The translations under genes and the position numbers were made by a program. 55,917 nucleotides of DNA, from the NCBI GenBank assembly GCA_030141605.1, contig JAQGDQ010000199.1:214430-270346 (forward strand), read 5' to 3'. Position 1 is the stretch's first letter. Every line of letters begins with the position of its first letter. The notes below the pieces were generated by a model, which searched no databases, was not told where the DNA came from, and was given only the letters and a program-made list of their open reading frames with translations. This DNA comes from Tubiluchus corallicola. Lineage: Eukaryota > Priapulida > Priapulimorpha > Priapulimorphida > Tubiluchidae. Positions 47,301 through 55,917 of this stretch are shown here, piece after piece.

Positions 47301-47704
47301 GATTATTCACTGCATTGAGATGCACCCTGGATAAGATTGAAGATGAGGGGCTTATTGACATTTACTCGATAATTAAACACCAGCGGTCTATCCGACCACA
47401 GTTTATACCTAACTTAGTAAGTAATCTAAGAAAATTTGCACTTCTGTAAACGTGATGCACAGATTTCTGTCTACTTAAAAATATTAAATTGCCTCGTTCT
47501 GCTTCTACATGTGGATTTGGCATTTCATAATTTGCGGGTCTTACTTTAGAGGTGACGCAACAATCATTTCTTTGTTTTTTTCAGGAACAATACAAATTTT
47601 GCTTTGAAGCTGTGTCCGCATATTTTCAATTAAAATCAGCAGCTTCGGGAAATGTACAGCATTCGGCTACTTCTGTAAAACAAGAACCATATTATAACAT
47701 TTAA
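29995..47704 (+). CDS. Receptor-type protein tyrosine phosphatase-like protein (WSC-WSC-EGF-FN3x4-EGF2-TM-PTP), probable pseudophosphatase, 5' end missing
   Basis: Twenty exons join in phase over about 1,210 codons: 29995-30291, 31288-31416, 33053-33247, 33429-33575, 34036-34356, 34812-34909, 35199-35502, 35798-36106, 37400-37705, 37920-38033, 40322-40474, 41214-41378, 42909-43186, 43999-44068, 45039-45112, 45682-45816, 46074-46205, 46892-47043, 47281-47416, 47585-47704. Most ectodomain introns are phase 1, as in shuffled extracellular modules. Order: WSC, WSC, EGF-like, four FN3, two EGF-like, transmembrane helix, one PTP domain, stop. The signal-peptide exon (and perhaps another WSC) was not found upstream; the paralogue at 51222 has both. 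The weakest junctions are the donor at 44068 and the acceptors at 35199 and 45682. It is a type I membrane receptor; ligand unknown. An active single-domain phosphatase is unlikely because key catalytic residues differ. Confidence 0.88.
32446..32811 (-). CDS. Possible small secreted orphan protein, nested antisense in a receptor 1 intron
   Basis: An open frame of about 121 residues starts at the internal ATG (32811): [17 protein letters not shown] is a good signal peptide, followed by a basic, moderately Cys-rich chain ([33 protein letters not shown]). It has no intron. On the minus strand a TATAAATA lies 40 bp upstream of the ATG, at a spacing that would leave a short 5' UTR. No family was recognised and no AATAAA is visible after the stop. 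The frame stays open upstream to 32910, but the internal start fits both the signal peptide and the TATA position. It could be a chance frame. Confidence 0.35.
   Translation of the reverse strand: MNFVSVWFLLLLFITGGTVVVTNSRIFDNKKKYFTAMIGMWLKCKIFAAVIKLGKICAAVRELKCATVLKMNNTFCTQKLEFNSYCFKSSKSQNMYFNDVTTNGNVFNVNRSNGVIISITT
32851..32859 (-). promoter_or_regulatory. TATA box of the nested antisense ORF
   Basis: On the minus strand CTATAAATATC, about 40 bp before the ATG at 32811. Supported only by sequence and spacing. Confidence 0.35.
36190..37355 (+). repeat. Segmental tandem duplications with a partial FN3 exon copy
   Basis: 36688-37021 and 37022-37355 are near-identical 334-bp copies (one visible difference, TTGGCATT versus TTCGCATT). 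36190-36370 is an older, diverged copy of their first half. 36540-36680 repeats the last 60 or so coding bases of exon 35798-36106, its donor GG|GTATTATAG and following intron. The partial exon lacks an acceptor and is not expected to be spliced in. Confidence 0.9.
36402..36462. repeat. (AAT)n microsatellite
   Basis: About 20 AAT repeats between the older and the younger segmental copies. Confidence 0.95.
38274..38350. repeat. (TA)n with an inverted repeat
   Basis: TA dinucleotides followed by AAGCTTGATTTCACCAAT, a second TA run, and ATTGATGATATCAAGCTT, the imperfect reverse complement. It could fold into a hairpin. Confidence 0.85.
38360..38430 (-). mobile_element. tRNA-like element, same family as 40112-40241
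   Basis: On the minus strand CCCTGGTTCAAACCCAGGCT gives a good box B (GGTTCAAACC) in a tRNA-like T arm. Flanking bases match the 40112 element in reverse orientation (GAAATG-GAAAATTT ... CAGCCTGG). No intact tRNA cloverleaf is evident. Confidence 0.6.
38475..39955 (-). mobile_element. CR1/Jockey-like LINE, 5' truncated, 3' end intact
   Basis: Minus-strand blocks in order: [39 protein letters not shown], an internal deletion removing the FADDT box, then the thumb region and a long C-terminal segment ([51 protein letters not shown]). After the stop a 3' UTR runs to an end rich in AATAAATGAAATGAAATAAT at about 38475. Frameshifts make it inactive. It lies antisense in the intron between the two EGF exons of receptor 1. 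Confidence 0.88.
40112..40241 (+). mobile_element. Hairpin element with tRNA-like core
   Basis: Left arm AAAATAAGAAATGTGAAAAC ... ACATAGCC and right arm GGCTATGT ... TCTCACATTTCTTATTTT are imperfect inverted repeats of about 34 bp. They enclose a tRNA-like core with GTAGTCTAGGGTTA (anticodon-arm-like) and CTGGTTGAACGCCAG (T-arm-like, box B). The arms include the core's own acceptor-like ends. Confidence 0.65.
40680..41030. repeat. CCA/CAC- and CCT-rich low-complexity sequence
   Basis: Imperfect ACC/CAC then TCC-rich stretch. Open frames here are compositional. Confidence 0.8.
41643..42102 (-). mobile_element. MITE family B, copy 2
   Basis: 460 bp, reverse orientation relative to 21041-21583. 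It has terminal repeats AGGAAAACCGGATGATT and TCAGCCGGTTTTCTT, with flanking TTAA on both sides (41639-41642 and 42103-42106). It lies in the intron just after the transmembrane exon of receptor 1. Confidence 0.85.
43735..43975. repeat. GT/GTGG-rich low-complexity sequence
   Basis: TGGTGTG-type imperfect repeats directly upstream of the short PTP exon at 43999. Minus-strand His/Pro/Thr frames are artefacts. Confidence 0.8.
44765..44835 (+). mobile_element. tRNA-like sequence (SINE remnant)
   Basis: CAGCCAAGTGGTACGGTAAG resembles box A and D arm; GGTTGGAGTCCAGC, about 45 bp later, resembles box B and T arm. Acceptor-stem pairing is not convincing, so a pseudogene or SINE head is more likely than a tRNA gene. 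Confidence 0.5.
45168..45520 (+). repeat. Dispersed repeat family C, copy 1 (with internal duplication)
   Basis: 45168-45437 matches 49015-49315 closely (AACGTTAACTAACATGGGAA, TTTTTTCCCGACGAG, AAAACCGGATTCAT, GTTTAAACGACATA). A block beginning GGGAAAATATTTGCC is repeated at 45438-45510. Element type not recognised. It lies in a PTP-region intron. Confidence 0.85.
46118..46475 (+). repeat. 120-bp tandem triplication of a PTP exon's 3' half and its donor
   Basis: Exactly 120-bp periods starting near 46119, 46239 and 46359. Each copy carries the coding bases for [14 protein letters not shown] through ANIYN and the donor AAT|GTAAGA. Only the first copy has the exon's own acceptor (46073) and 5' part. 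Copies 2 and 3 lack it, and the ACAG before TAAGATG would create an immediate stop if used in phase. They are probably intronic exon debris, at least 97% alike by eye. Confidence 0.93.
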
Positions 47705-47864
47705 ATTTAATAATTTCAATTAATGCTCAGTTATTTTTAATAACTGACTAGTCCAATACTCAGTTTCGGTGGCTGATTTGATAACTGATGTCTTTCGCCA
47801 CCCATTCACATTTGTTTGATAATTTAATTTATACTTATTTTCTATGTATTTTTATTGGGATAAA

Positions 47865-47870
47865 AATAAA
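47865..47870 (+). terminator. Candidate polyadenylation signal of receptor 1
   Basis: AATAAA about 160 bp after the TAA stop at 47702-47704. Confidence 0.5.
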
Positions 47871-49014
47871 TTATATGATTTAATTTGATTAATTAACAAT
47901 CAAGTTGACTAAGTAACCGCACAAATTAAAAGCTGTCAGTAACGGTGAATTTACCATTACTGATTTTCATACTCAGATATATTAAAATAAATACAGGTAT
48001 AATGATGGTGTGCATTATAATTAAAATTGTAAGATACAATGATTGTGATTTTAAAACATGATTAATAGTTAGCTTCAACATGTGTCAGTTAGGCATATAA
48101 AATGCTAGCATCTGTGCTAAATTTCCCTGCAAAAGGAGGCATTGTGTGTATATTTCTATTATGCCAAGCAAAGTTTTAATATCATAATCATCATAGAGTT
48201 TAAGTTTAAACACTAAAGAAGATGACAAATACCATGACAACGCGAATAACAGCAGAGATGTTTACAGTCACATGGAAAATATCTCATTAACATAATTCAG
48301 AAGATTCCAAGAAAGGCAATTAAAATTTACAGGCTGCAGCTCAATGGCTTGCAATGGATTAGAACGACTTACACCGTCAATTATGGCACCCTCCCACACG
48401 TGATTGCTGGAAAATTTATTTAAATTAGATACAATATATTTTCGTCTTATCTGTAAAACATTCAAGTACATATAGCACAACGGCAGTAAATAGGATCTCA
48501 ACTTTGAGCTACAAGAGACCAAAATTTCACATAATTAAAATAAAACAAAAATAAAAAGGTGACATAGTGCAATTTTAGATGTACTAAAACCAGGAAATAA
48601 ATTGTTATAAAATGCAAAAGACCACATAAATGACAAAACTAATAAAATAATTAGTGTTTCACCTATATTTCATCTATACATTAGTATTCTCCATTTTTCC
48701 AGCATCTCAAACCAAACTTTGGCAGTAATTTTACATTCTCAGGCTTTCCCATTAAATAATTAAACTTACCTAGATCATTCCAGTCATTAAATGTGGTTTC
48801 GTATTAAAATATCCATTGATCAAATTGGTTCGTTAATTGTCAAAAACATTGTAATAAGACGTGCGTCACATACACGATAGTACCTCAATTACACAATTAA
48901 CATTATCGTTCATTACCTAGGATTCTTTCATAATACACTGTTTCACTTCTAACTAGGACAGTGCGGCCAGTGCCACATTTAAGTGACGAATTGTATTACA
49001 ATGTCTGGCTTCAG

Positions 49015-49315
49015 AACCCTGTTGAAATATCTGGCTTCAGAACCCTGTTGAAATATCTACCAATATTGGTAGAAAGGTATTATCTACCAATACTATTGCA
49101 AGCTGAACGTTAACTAACATGGGAAAATATTTGCCCGCCAATTAATTTACTTGAAATTACAAGCATAAATTTTAATTATTTGTTTTTTCCCGACGAGTTT
49201 CCGCGAAATAACGTTAATTATAATATAAAACCGGATTCATGACAATGGTAAAGTTTAATAGTGTTTAAACGACATATCCTGGCACAAAAAACTAAAAAAG
49301 CAAGTAACCAAAACT
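49015..49315 (+). repeat. Dispersed repeat family C, copy 2
   Basis: Counterpart of 45168-45437 in the same orientation. The first 60 bp contain a small local duplication (TGGCTTCAGAACCCTGTTGA twice) and an ACCAATATTGGT palindrome. Confidence 0.85.
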
Positions 49316-49723
49316 TTACATTCCGGATGAGTTGTGTACAAAAAAACGAATGGAGTCATTGTCGTACTGACGTAGCCATCTTTGCTCATTATAGAGCATT
49401 TAGTAGGTAATGGTTATGGTTGAATTGTATCCATGTACTGGATCTAACGGTAATGATCTTCTTGAACAATGTTCTTTGTATAAAATAAACACTTCTCAAA
49501 TTCACTCAAATTCATTAGTTTTCGTTGTTTAGTTTTACCTTTTCTGTTCTAATAATTGCAAATTTACAATCTTTTGTTGTATCAAAAACGATTTTCTCAC
49601 ACAAAAATTCTCACCTTAACTGAGAACTTGACCTGTGACAATTCTCCACATTTCCCGGACATTTGTTATTCCATTGACAAAATGATTGTTGGATGCCTAA
49701 TGGAGTGGGAATAAATAATTACG

Positions 49724-49725
<2 letters not shown>

Positions 49726-49763
<38 letters not shown>

Positions 49764-49940
49764 TTATCGTGTTTTCGTGTTAATCCGTCATTCGGGCACC
49801 TTTCTTCCTCCAACGTATGACCATCTTCTCTAGAAACTCCTATTCAAGTGGAACATGGTTGGAAAGATTCGCACATGAGTGGGATTTGAATCCAGACGAC
49901 CTGGATCGTGATGTACCAATTGGCCATCTGATGAATATAA
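49726..49940 (-). mobile_element. (TA)n plus tRNA-like sequence (SINE remnant)
   Basis: A (TA)n run at 49726-49759. On the minus strand at 49935-49866, GGCCAATTGGTACATCACG and then GGATTCAAATCC resemble boxes A and B of a tRNA-like promoter. Acceptor-stem pairing is poor. Confidence 0.55.
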
Positions 49941-51221
49941 AATATGTGGTGTACACCTTAACAGGTGTCTTAATTAATTTCGTTGATTAAAATGGAATCA
50001 ATGACATTGATTGCTGTAAAATTGTTGTACGTTTATGTAAATATCAAAGTTCATGTTGCATGTATCAGCCCTAGTGAGAACTTCCTTGTTCATATCAAAA
50101 AACAAACAAATTTGACACAAACTCGTGTAAAGGTAGAAATCATAATGCATTTGAAAGACTACATCTCTCCGCGTATCTAGAGACTATTCATTTAGCAAAA
50201 TGTTGTAAACTTTCCCGTTTTCTTTTATAAATGCTTCTGGTTTTATAAGTAAGAAATTCTACAGCATAATTTTCAGAGAGACAATCAAGTGAAAAATAAA
50301 TTATCACAAAAATTAGGCCTAACTTGGAGAGCCTAACTGCAACTAGCCTAAGACTGTCAATTAAATACTTATTTGCTGTTAATTCGACTGCTTTTTTAAC
50401 TCACTTTACACTTTGATTGTTATTTAATTTTAATAATTATAATAAAGCATTAAAACATAAATGCAATGGTCATCATCAAACGCCCCTTGCGTCTTATAGA
50501 CTGGACAGACAAAGTATTAAAATGCAGAGGACATTTGCCATCAAGGCAAGTAAACACAATCTAGTCACCTTTCATGGTGAATCAGAAGTGGAGATTATTT
50601 TCTGTTCTGAGCAGTTAAAGGCAACATTAAAAGTTGCCTATGTCACACTTAATATTTAATACTGTACGTTTTAAAAGTGCGTCTAGATCTTTGCGTCACC
50701 AAACTTATGGAGTTAAATTGAACACGCTGTGGAATAACGAGTATCAAAAAAATATTAAAAAACAGAGAATTTATTTCCTAAAACCTTGTTCTGTCCGAGT
50801 TGCATTGTGTCGAAATGGGAAATTTTGGTATCAAATTTAGTTGCTGCGTGTTATCAAGGAACTTTGAACGCAATAAATCAAACACACAGTATATCCATAA
50901 ATATCCAATATATCCCCCCCGCTACAACGGGTGCATTGGTGAACGTGTTTGCATAGTTTAGCGTGTCTGTTACATAAGTTAAATTTTACTATAAATGTAC
51001 AGCATTTGCTTCAAAAACTCATTGCCAAACTATATATATATATATTTGTGCAAAAATTGGTTTCTGCAATGTATAAATCGTAAATTTATGAATCCATATA
51101 GTTCAGTATAACAACGAGAAAACCCCTAGAAACTTCAACACGTCAAAGGTTCAAATACTAAAATAAAAACTTTGAAGTGCTTATTGGATGTAAACAGATT
51201 GTGGAAACATAAACATACGAA

Positions 51222-54200
51222 ATGAAAATCCGGACGTGTTTATTTCTGATTACAATAACAGGTAAGTAAAGCAACAATTCAGCTCATGAGTAAAACATTT
51301 CTACATTTATGATATAAATTCTGTGTTAGATTGTTACAGGAATACACAGCACAGATCAGACTGGTGTTATCGAAAATTTGTTTTATTGTATATGACATTT
51401 ATGTTAATAAAGCTCAGGGGAGAAACCTATGGTACATTAACCTGGTTATCTATTTGTAACAGGACTGAAACTGTCAGAAATCTTTTTATGATTGTCGTTA
51501 AGATAGGGTTATGCGATTATCCATTTTTAAAGTAAACCACGATATGTATTTCTTTAATTGTTTGTGTCTCACTACTTTGAACATTTAATCATTTTTATTT
51601 AGTCATTCGTTCTTCCTATTTCAAATGTTCACAAACCAAGAATAAAAAACAAGCAAAATTTGACTAAAATGTGGCCACAACAAAACAAATAATTATTCAT
51701 TCAATTCATTGATAATACATACTTCACAAGCTATAGTTTGATCCTCACATTACAAATTTCACAAATATATCTTGTTAGTTAACTATCATAAATGTTTACT
51801 TACATATTAGCAATTACATGAATAGCATATTATCACATATAGCACAATGCACTAAAGCACAATAATCACCTTATAAGGCATAAGATAAATTCAAGATAGG
51901 TGCACCATAATTTTATCTGTAATTTAGCACTACAGGCCTATACAGAGGGACTTGCTCTGTTAGCCAGTGAAAGCTAAGAAAATCGTCCTTGTTGCTCATG
52001 TCGAGTGGCCTTATATAAACTTTTCCTTCATAAATTAATCTAAATAGTGGGCTTCATGCAATCCATACTTGTATGGTATGAAACTACCTACAGACCTAGT
52101 CTAAGGGCAAATCTGAGTTTAACATTCAAGGCTATATTATAAGACTGTGGCTAAAGGAAAATTCATGAACTTGAAAAAATGCTAGAGAATTTAGGGGGGG
52201 GATTTTATAGACACATAAAATGAAATTTATCTTCGGGAAATATATATGCGATTTCCCGACAGGTGTAATATAAAGGCCTATGAATAACTGGTACAATTTT
52301 GTAATTTCATGAATGATATCGTGGAATAAATTACCTAAAGAATATGTTTAAGTGTGAAATGTTAAGGCTAAATGAGATCATAATTATTTGGAGTTTTCGC
52401 AAGAACCTATCATAATAACTGTTCCTTTCAGCAATAAAACGCAAGTTCCATTTTAGGTTAACCATAATCAGTTAACAGTCACACTAAACCTGTTCAAAAC
52501 AATTTTACGTATTTTAATTTTTTTTAACTTTACGGATAATTTTCAAAAAAAATTCACACAAAATCAATGCGAAGAGATTGTATTAGTTTTTTTATCATTT
52601 GAGAGAAATTGTCAAAATAAGTTCGTCAACGAAAGTTGCCATAGAACAGTAATAGTTAAAAGTTTTTTGCCGTGAAATTTGCTGAGAATTTCTCTGGCAA
52701 GGCTAATTCTATGCAATTAAAAAGTAATTTTAACGAGTTTCAAGAAAGAGTTTATAAGTCTATATTATTTTAGTCACAATTTGTAAGTCAGAGTAAATGC
52801 TTTACTCTCTCTTGAGATTAATAGGCGGCACGTGGAGACTTGATATGAGGCAGACTGGATGCTAAGAATCATATCTGGTATTCTGGTATATAATCCATCT
52901 ATGTATTAATTTTTATAGTTTGTTATATTTCCAGCTGTTTGTGTGCTGTTTGCACAGACATATGAATATGAAGGATGCTTTAATGCAAAACACGAGGGCA
53001 ATCAAGATTTGCCAATCCAGCTTGCTAACAAAGATGAGCCAGAAGACTGCATAGACGCTTGCATAGAAGAAAGTTATCCATACGCTGGGTTATCATCACA
53101 ATCTGCACCACAGAGCAAAATAATATGTCGTTGTGGAAACAAATACGGAGAATTCGGGGAAACAAACAGCAGCTCTTGTCAGGGATGTGGAAGTCAAAAT
53201 GGATACAATTGCGGAAATGGTGAAGACTTCAATGCTGTTTATAACACACTTCGTAATGTCTGTTAATTTTAGGGAAAATGCGAATTGCTCTACTAATCAG
53301 CTCACATACACAAACAATGTCTTACAAACTCTGCATTTGTAAAACTACTTATTAAGTTCGTTGCCTTTAGTACAGAAAAGTACAAAAGACAGAATCTGAA
53401 GATCACTTATCATGCAGCAAAAATATGAGATTTCTATTATAATCTCGATGTAACGTAATAACTAAAATCTTTGTGTAACATATTAACCTAACATGCATTA
53501 AAATGTTGTTAACATTCTGCTTACATTAATCATAATCATAATAATAATACATTACAAATGCGCATCGTTCTCCGAAAATAGAAATGTGGTAAAAACTTCT
53601 TCAATAAAATATATTATGACGTTTGCATGATGTCAGTGAGCGCTCAGTTACCAATCCCGTGGTTGGTTCAGGAGCGTCTCTAAGCGTAATGGAATATTCC
53701 ACTCTTGCATTAGACGCAGTAAAACTGCTGCTTGGTACCAGTGAACTGTTACAATGACCCAAAGACCGCCTAAGGCAAAGACGTATTGTTTGTGAAAAAA
53801 ACTGCGAGAAAGAGTCTAAACAAAGTAATACACAAAAATATTTTCCGGTTTTAATTTTTTTAAGAATGTTTTCAACGTACCCAGTAGCTAGTGTTAATTG
53901 CTAATCAGCATCCTTTCATTAAGTAAGCGAGTGAGTGTGTGAGTTAGTGAGTGAGTGAGTGAGTGAGTGAGTGAGTGAGTGAGTGAGTGAGTGAGTGAGT
54001 GAGTGAGTGAGTGAGTGAGTGAGTGAGTGAGTGAGTGAGTGAGTGAGTGAGTGAGTGAGTGAGTGAGTGAGTGAGTGAGTGAGGGAGTGAGTGAGTGAGT
54101 GAGTGAGTGAGTGAGTGAGTGAGTGAGTGAGTGAGTGAGTGAGTGAGTGAGTGAGTGAGTGAGTGAGTGAGTGAGCGAGCGAGCAAACGAGTGATTGAGT

Positions 54201-55075
54201 GAGTGACAACACGGCTTACCCACAACCAGGATAGATTTAAATTAGTTTAAATTTCAACAAATTAACTTTTCGCCATTTTGCCACCTTTTGTACGTTCAGT
54301 CGTGCAGGGCTTATAAAGGTTATAAAAGTAATTTTGAAATGTCTAGACTCTAGTGGAAGTTCAGTGATTATTATGTTAGTTCTAGCTCCAGCCATTTGTC
54401 CGCACTACAATATTGTGTCTCATGTGTTGTTGGCACCACACTGTCAAGAGCATGAAACCAGAAGAAATTGGTATCCCAGATAGTTAGAGTTTACAATGAA
54501 CTAATAAAATTTTTTATAATAGTTATTTCAACACATCTCATGCAAGAAATCTCAAGCTATACAGCAGACAAAAACGATCTTCTTTCACGTAAAATGCTCA
54601 ACACTTACACAATTCATGACAATAGGAAGCTGTTGCTAGCCTTTAGGTAATCAGTGATCACCCTCTTATGCACATTCCAGAACTTATCTTTAATGAATAA
54701 GACCAGTGTTCAAGATGGTTAAGACGTTGTCCATATGACAAGTTTAACTATAGGCTGGGACGAGCACAGTAAAATGAATAAATAAAAGTATCATCTTAGT
54801 TTTTCAGACTGCACGTCACGAGTTTCGTGGATGTTGGAATTTTGGCACACCACTTACCACTTATGCTGCCAATGTTTCTGACTGCATGAGATATTGCATA
54901 GGAACAAACAGATTTGCTGCTACAAAAACTACTCCTTCGGGTAATAACTGTAATTGTGGAGCCAAATTTGAAGGACAGGATGTTCCTGAAGGGCCGTGTC
55001 GTGAGAATGTGGAACTCCAGGGTGATTTTTGGGGTACTGACAATACATATGCCCAAGCTATATACGAAGTCGGAG
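51222..55075 (+). CDS. Second WSC-domain receptor, tandem paralogue of receptor 1, 3' part outside window
   Basis: Three exons: 51222-51261 (ATG and start of signal peptide), 52935-53252 and 54800-55075. All junctions are GT-AG with phase 1. The signal peptide spans the first intron (MKIRTCLFLITIT then AVCVLFAQ). Exon 2 encodes a first WSC domain (YEYEGCF, EDCIDACIEES, YPYAGL, ICRCGNKYG, FNAVYNT). Exon 3 encodes a second (FRGCWNF, SDCMRYCIG, NCNCGAKF, AQAIYEVG), whose FRGCW start matches the first visible WSC of receptor 1. For exon 3 the acceptor CTTAG|TT at 54799 keeps phase, whereas the closer CAG at 54807 does not. Continuation into FN3 and PTP exons is inferred from the paralogue. Confidence 0.85.
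53930..54185. repeat. (GTGA)n microsatellite, about 62 copies
   Basis: Nearly perfect array in the intron between the WSC1 and WSC2 exons of receptor 2. Minus-strand THSL repeats are artefacts. Confidence 0.95.
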
Positions 55076-55917
55076 GTAAAAATCATTACATTTTTTATTT
55101 TATTTTTGTTATATTTAGCCTGTAACATTTATTTTGTTTCACTAAATTAGCAACTTTTTATAAAGTACCAATTGTCCTACAGATTTTAGTACCTCTGTAA
55201 CTAGAGTTGAATAACTACAGTGTAATTTAAATTCTACCATTAATGATATTAATCACCAACAATTCTTAATTTACAACACCCATTTTTGTCTCTGCAGCAC
55301 CTGTTTTCGTCTCTTAATAGATTCTTCACACATAAACAAAGGAAGAAATAGGAAGAATCTCGACCTTGGTGATGATACGCTGCTAAGATGATTTAGCACC
55401 TGTTATCGAATATGCACACCAAGATTATATAGGACCTAAGCGCATAAGCTTCATTATGGCTACTTACAGAGACTACTTGAAACCTGACTACCTTACAATA
55501 GTTGTTTTCTAAATGATCCTTACTGAAGTTCAGCTAACCAATAAGTACTGAGGGTGTCTAAATTCACGGTAGCACTGAAACATATATCAGTTAGAATTAG
55601 TCCCCTCTCATTGAAGAAAAATTCCTCGTGTTTTGCTGATTAAAATATGATTTTCCAACTGCAGTCTAATCTCTTGAAAACTGTGCGACAATAATAGAAG
55701 TATTGAGTTTATTATACTATTAAAGCTGTTCGTAGTCTGATGGCAGCTATTTCTACAGCAACAGGTTACAAAACGTCAAAGAAATAAAAGTGTCAGCAGT
55801 GTGACACTTTTTATAAATTTCCAGCATGTCACCTCTGCAAATTATTCAGCCAAAAATGTTTTCATGACTTTTCAAATTTACAAAACATTAATCTAATACT
55901 GGACTGGTTTCACTAAG
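55076..55917. other. Intron of receptor 2, nothing recognised
   Basis: AT-rich sequence with no exon-like frame. The next receptor exon probably lies beyond the window. Confidence 0.5.

Larger units (their letters stand above)
42909..47704 (+). other. Receptor 1 cytoplasmic region with D2-like PTP domain
   Basis: Exon 42909-43186 is a juxtamembrane region with VYENV (a Grb2-type YxN motif) and the PTP lead-in [16 protein letters not shown] motifs follow in order: [17 protein letters not shown] in place of KNRYxNILPYDxxRVxL, then [41 protein letters not shown] in place of FHFTSWPD, the signature VQCLDGAQRCG, and [13 protein letters not shown]. The CX5R core (C-L-D-G-A-Q-R) is retained. The WPD acid is Leu, the pTyr-recognition Tyr is lost, the His before Cys is Gln and the Q-loop is altered. 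CLDGAQR resembles D2 domains of CD45 and other receptor PTPs. The protein ends PYYNI. Confidence 0.88.
47871..51221. other. Intergenic between receptor paralogues
   Basis: AT-rich with only short frames (48268-48522 minus, 49983-50180, 50417-50659 and 50634-50840 plus), none with recognisable motifs or splice context. It holds repeat family C copy 2 and a TA/tRNA-like segment, listed separately. The promoter of receptor 2 should lie near 51.1 kb, but no clear TATA box was identified. Confidence 0.5.

Overview
The window is animal nuclear DNA. It is AT-rich and has multi-exon genes with GT-AG introns and long AT-rich intergenic stretches. It also carries non-LTR (LINE) reverse-transcriptase relics, tRNA- and 5S-derived short elements, TTAA-flanked and hAT-like MITEs, a solo LTR and many micro- and minisatellites. 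Gene content (secreted carboxylesterase-like protein, mitochondrial ribosomal protein L17, WSC/FN3/EGF receptor with a PTP domain) points to an invertebrate. I could not fix the phylum from sequence alone.

Layout. (1) 135-2110, minus: a two-exon secreted carboxylesterase-fold protein that lacks the catalytic Ser and His, with a possible 5' UTR exon and TATA box near 3.5 kb. (2) 3.5-16.5 kb: no convincing gene; LINE pieces, a TTAA MITE, a 5S-like sequence, microsatellites and two tandem arrays. (3) 16576-20597, plus: a three-exon secreted, cysteine-free Tyr/Pro/Gln-rich protein with 18 copies of a 12-residue repeat. Its first intron is an array of 13 CAG|GTAAGT junctions. (4) 20.6-24.3 kb: transposon debris (MITEs, SINE, nested hAT-like element, inverted repeats). 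(5) 24376-28965, minus: four exons of MRPL17 (N-terminal exon not found); its introns hold a 71-bp minisatellite and a solo LTR with heat-shock elements. (6) 29995-47704, plus: twenty phase-consistent exons of a receptor with two WSC domains, EGF-like modules, four FN3 domains, a transmembrane helix and one PTP domain of the D2/pseudophosphatase type. The signal-peptide exon was not found. A small antisense ORF with a TATA box sits in one intron. (7) 51222-55075, plus: the first three exons of a tandem paralogue (signal peptide, WSC1, WSC2) running out of the window.

The two receptor genes form a head-to-tail cluster. The ectodomains suggest glycan or matrix recognition, and the cytoplasmic PTP domain keeps Cys and Arg of the signature but lacks the WPD acid and the KNRY motif. 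It therefore probably binds rather than dephosphorylates. A recurrent local theme is tandem duplication of an exon's 3' end together with its 5' splice site (near 16.6, 36.5 and 46.1 kb).
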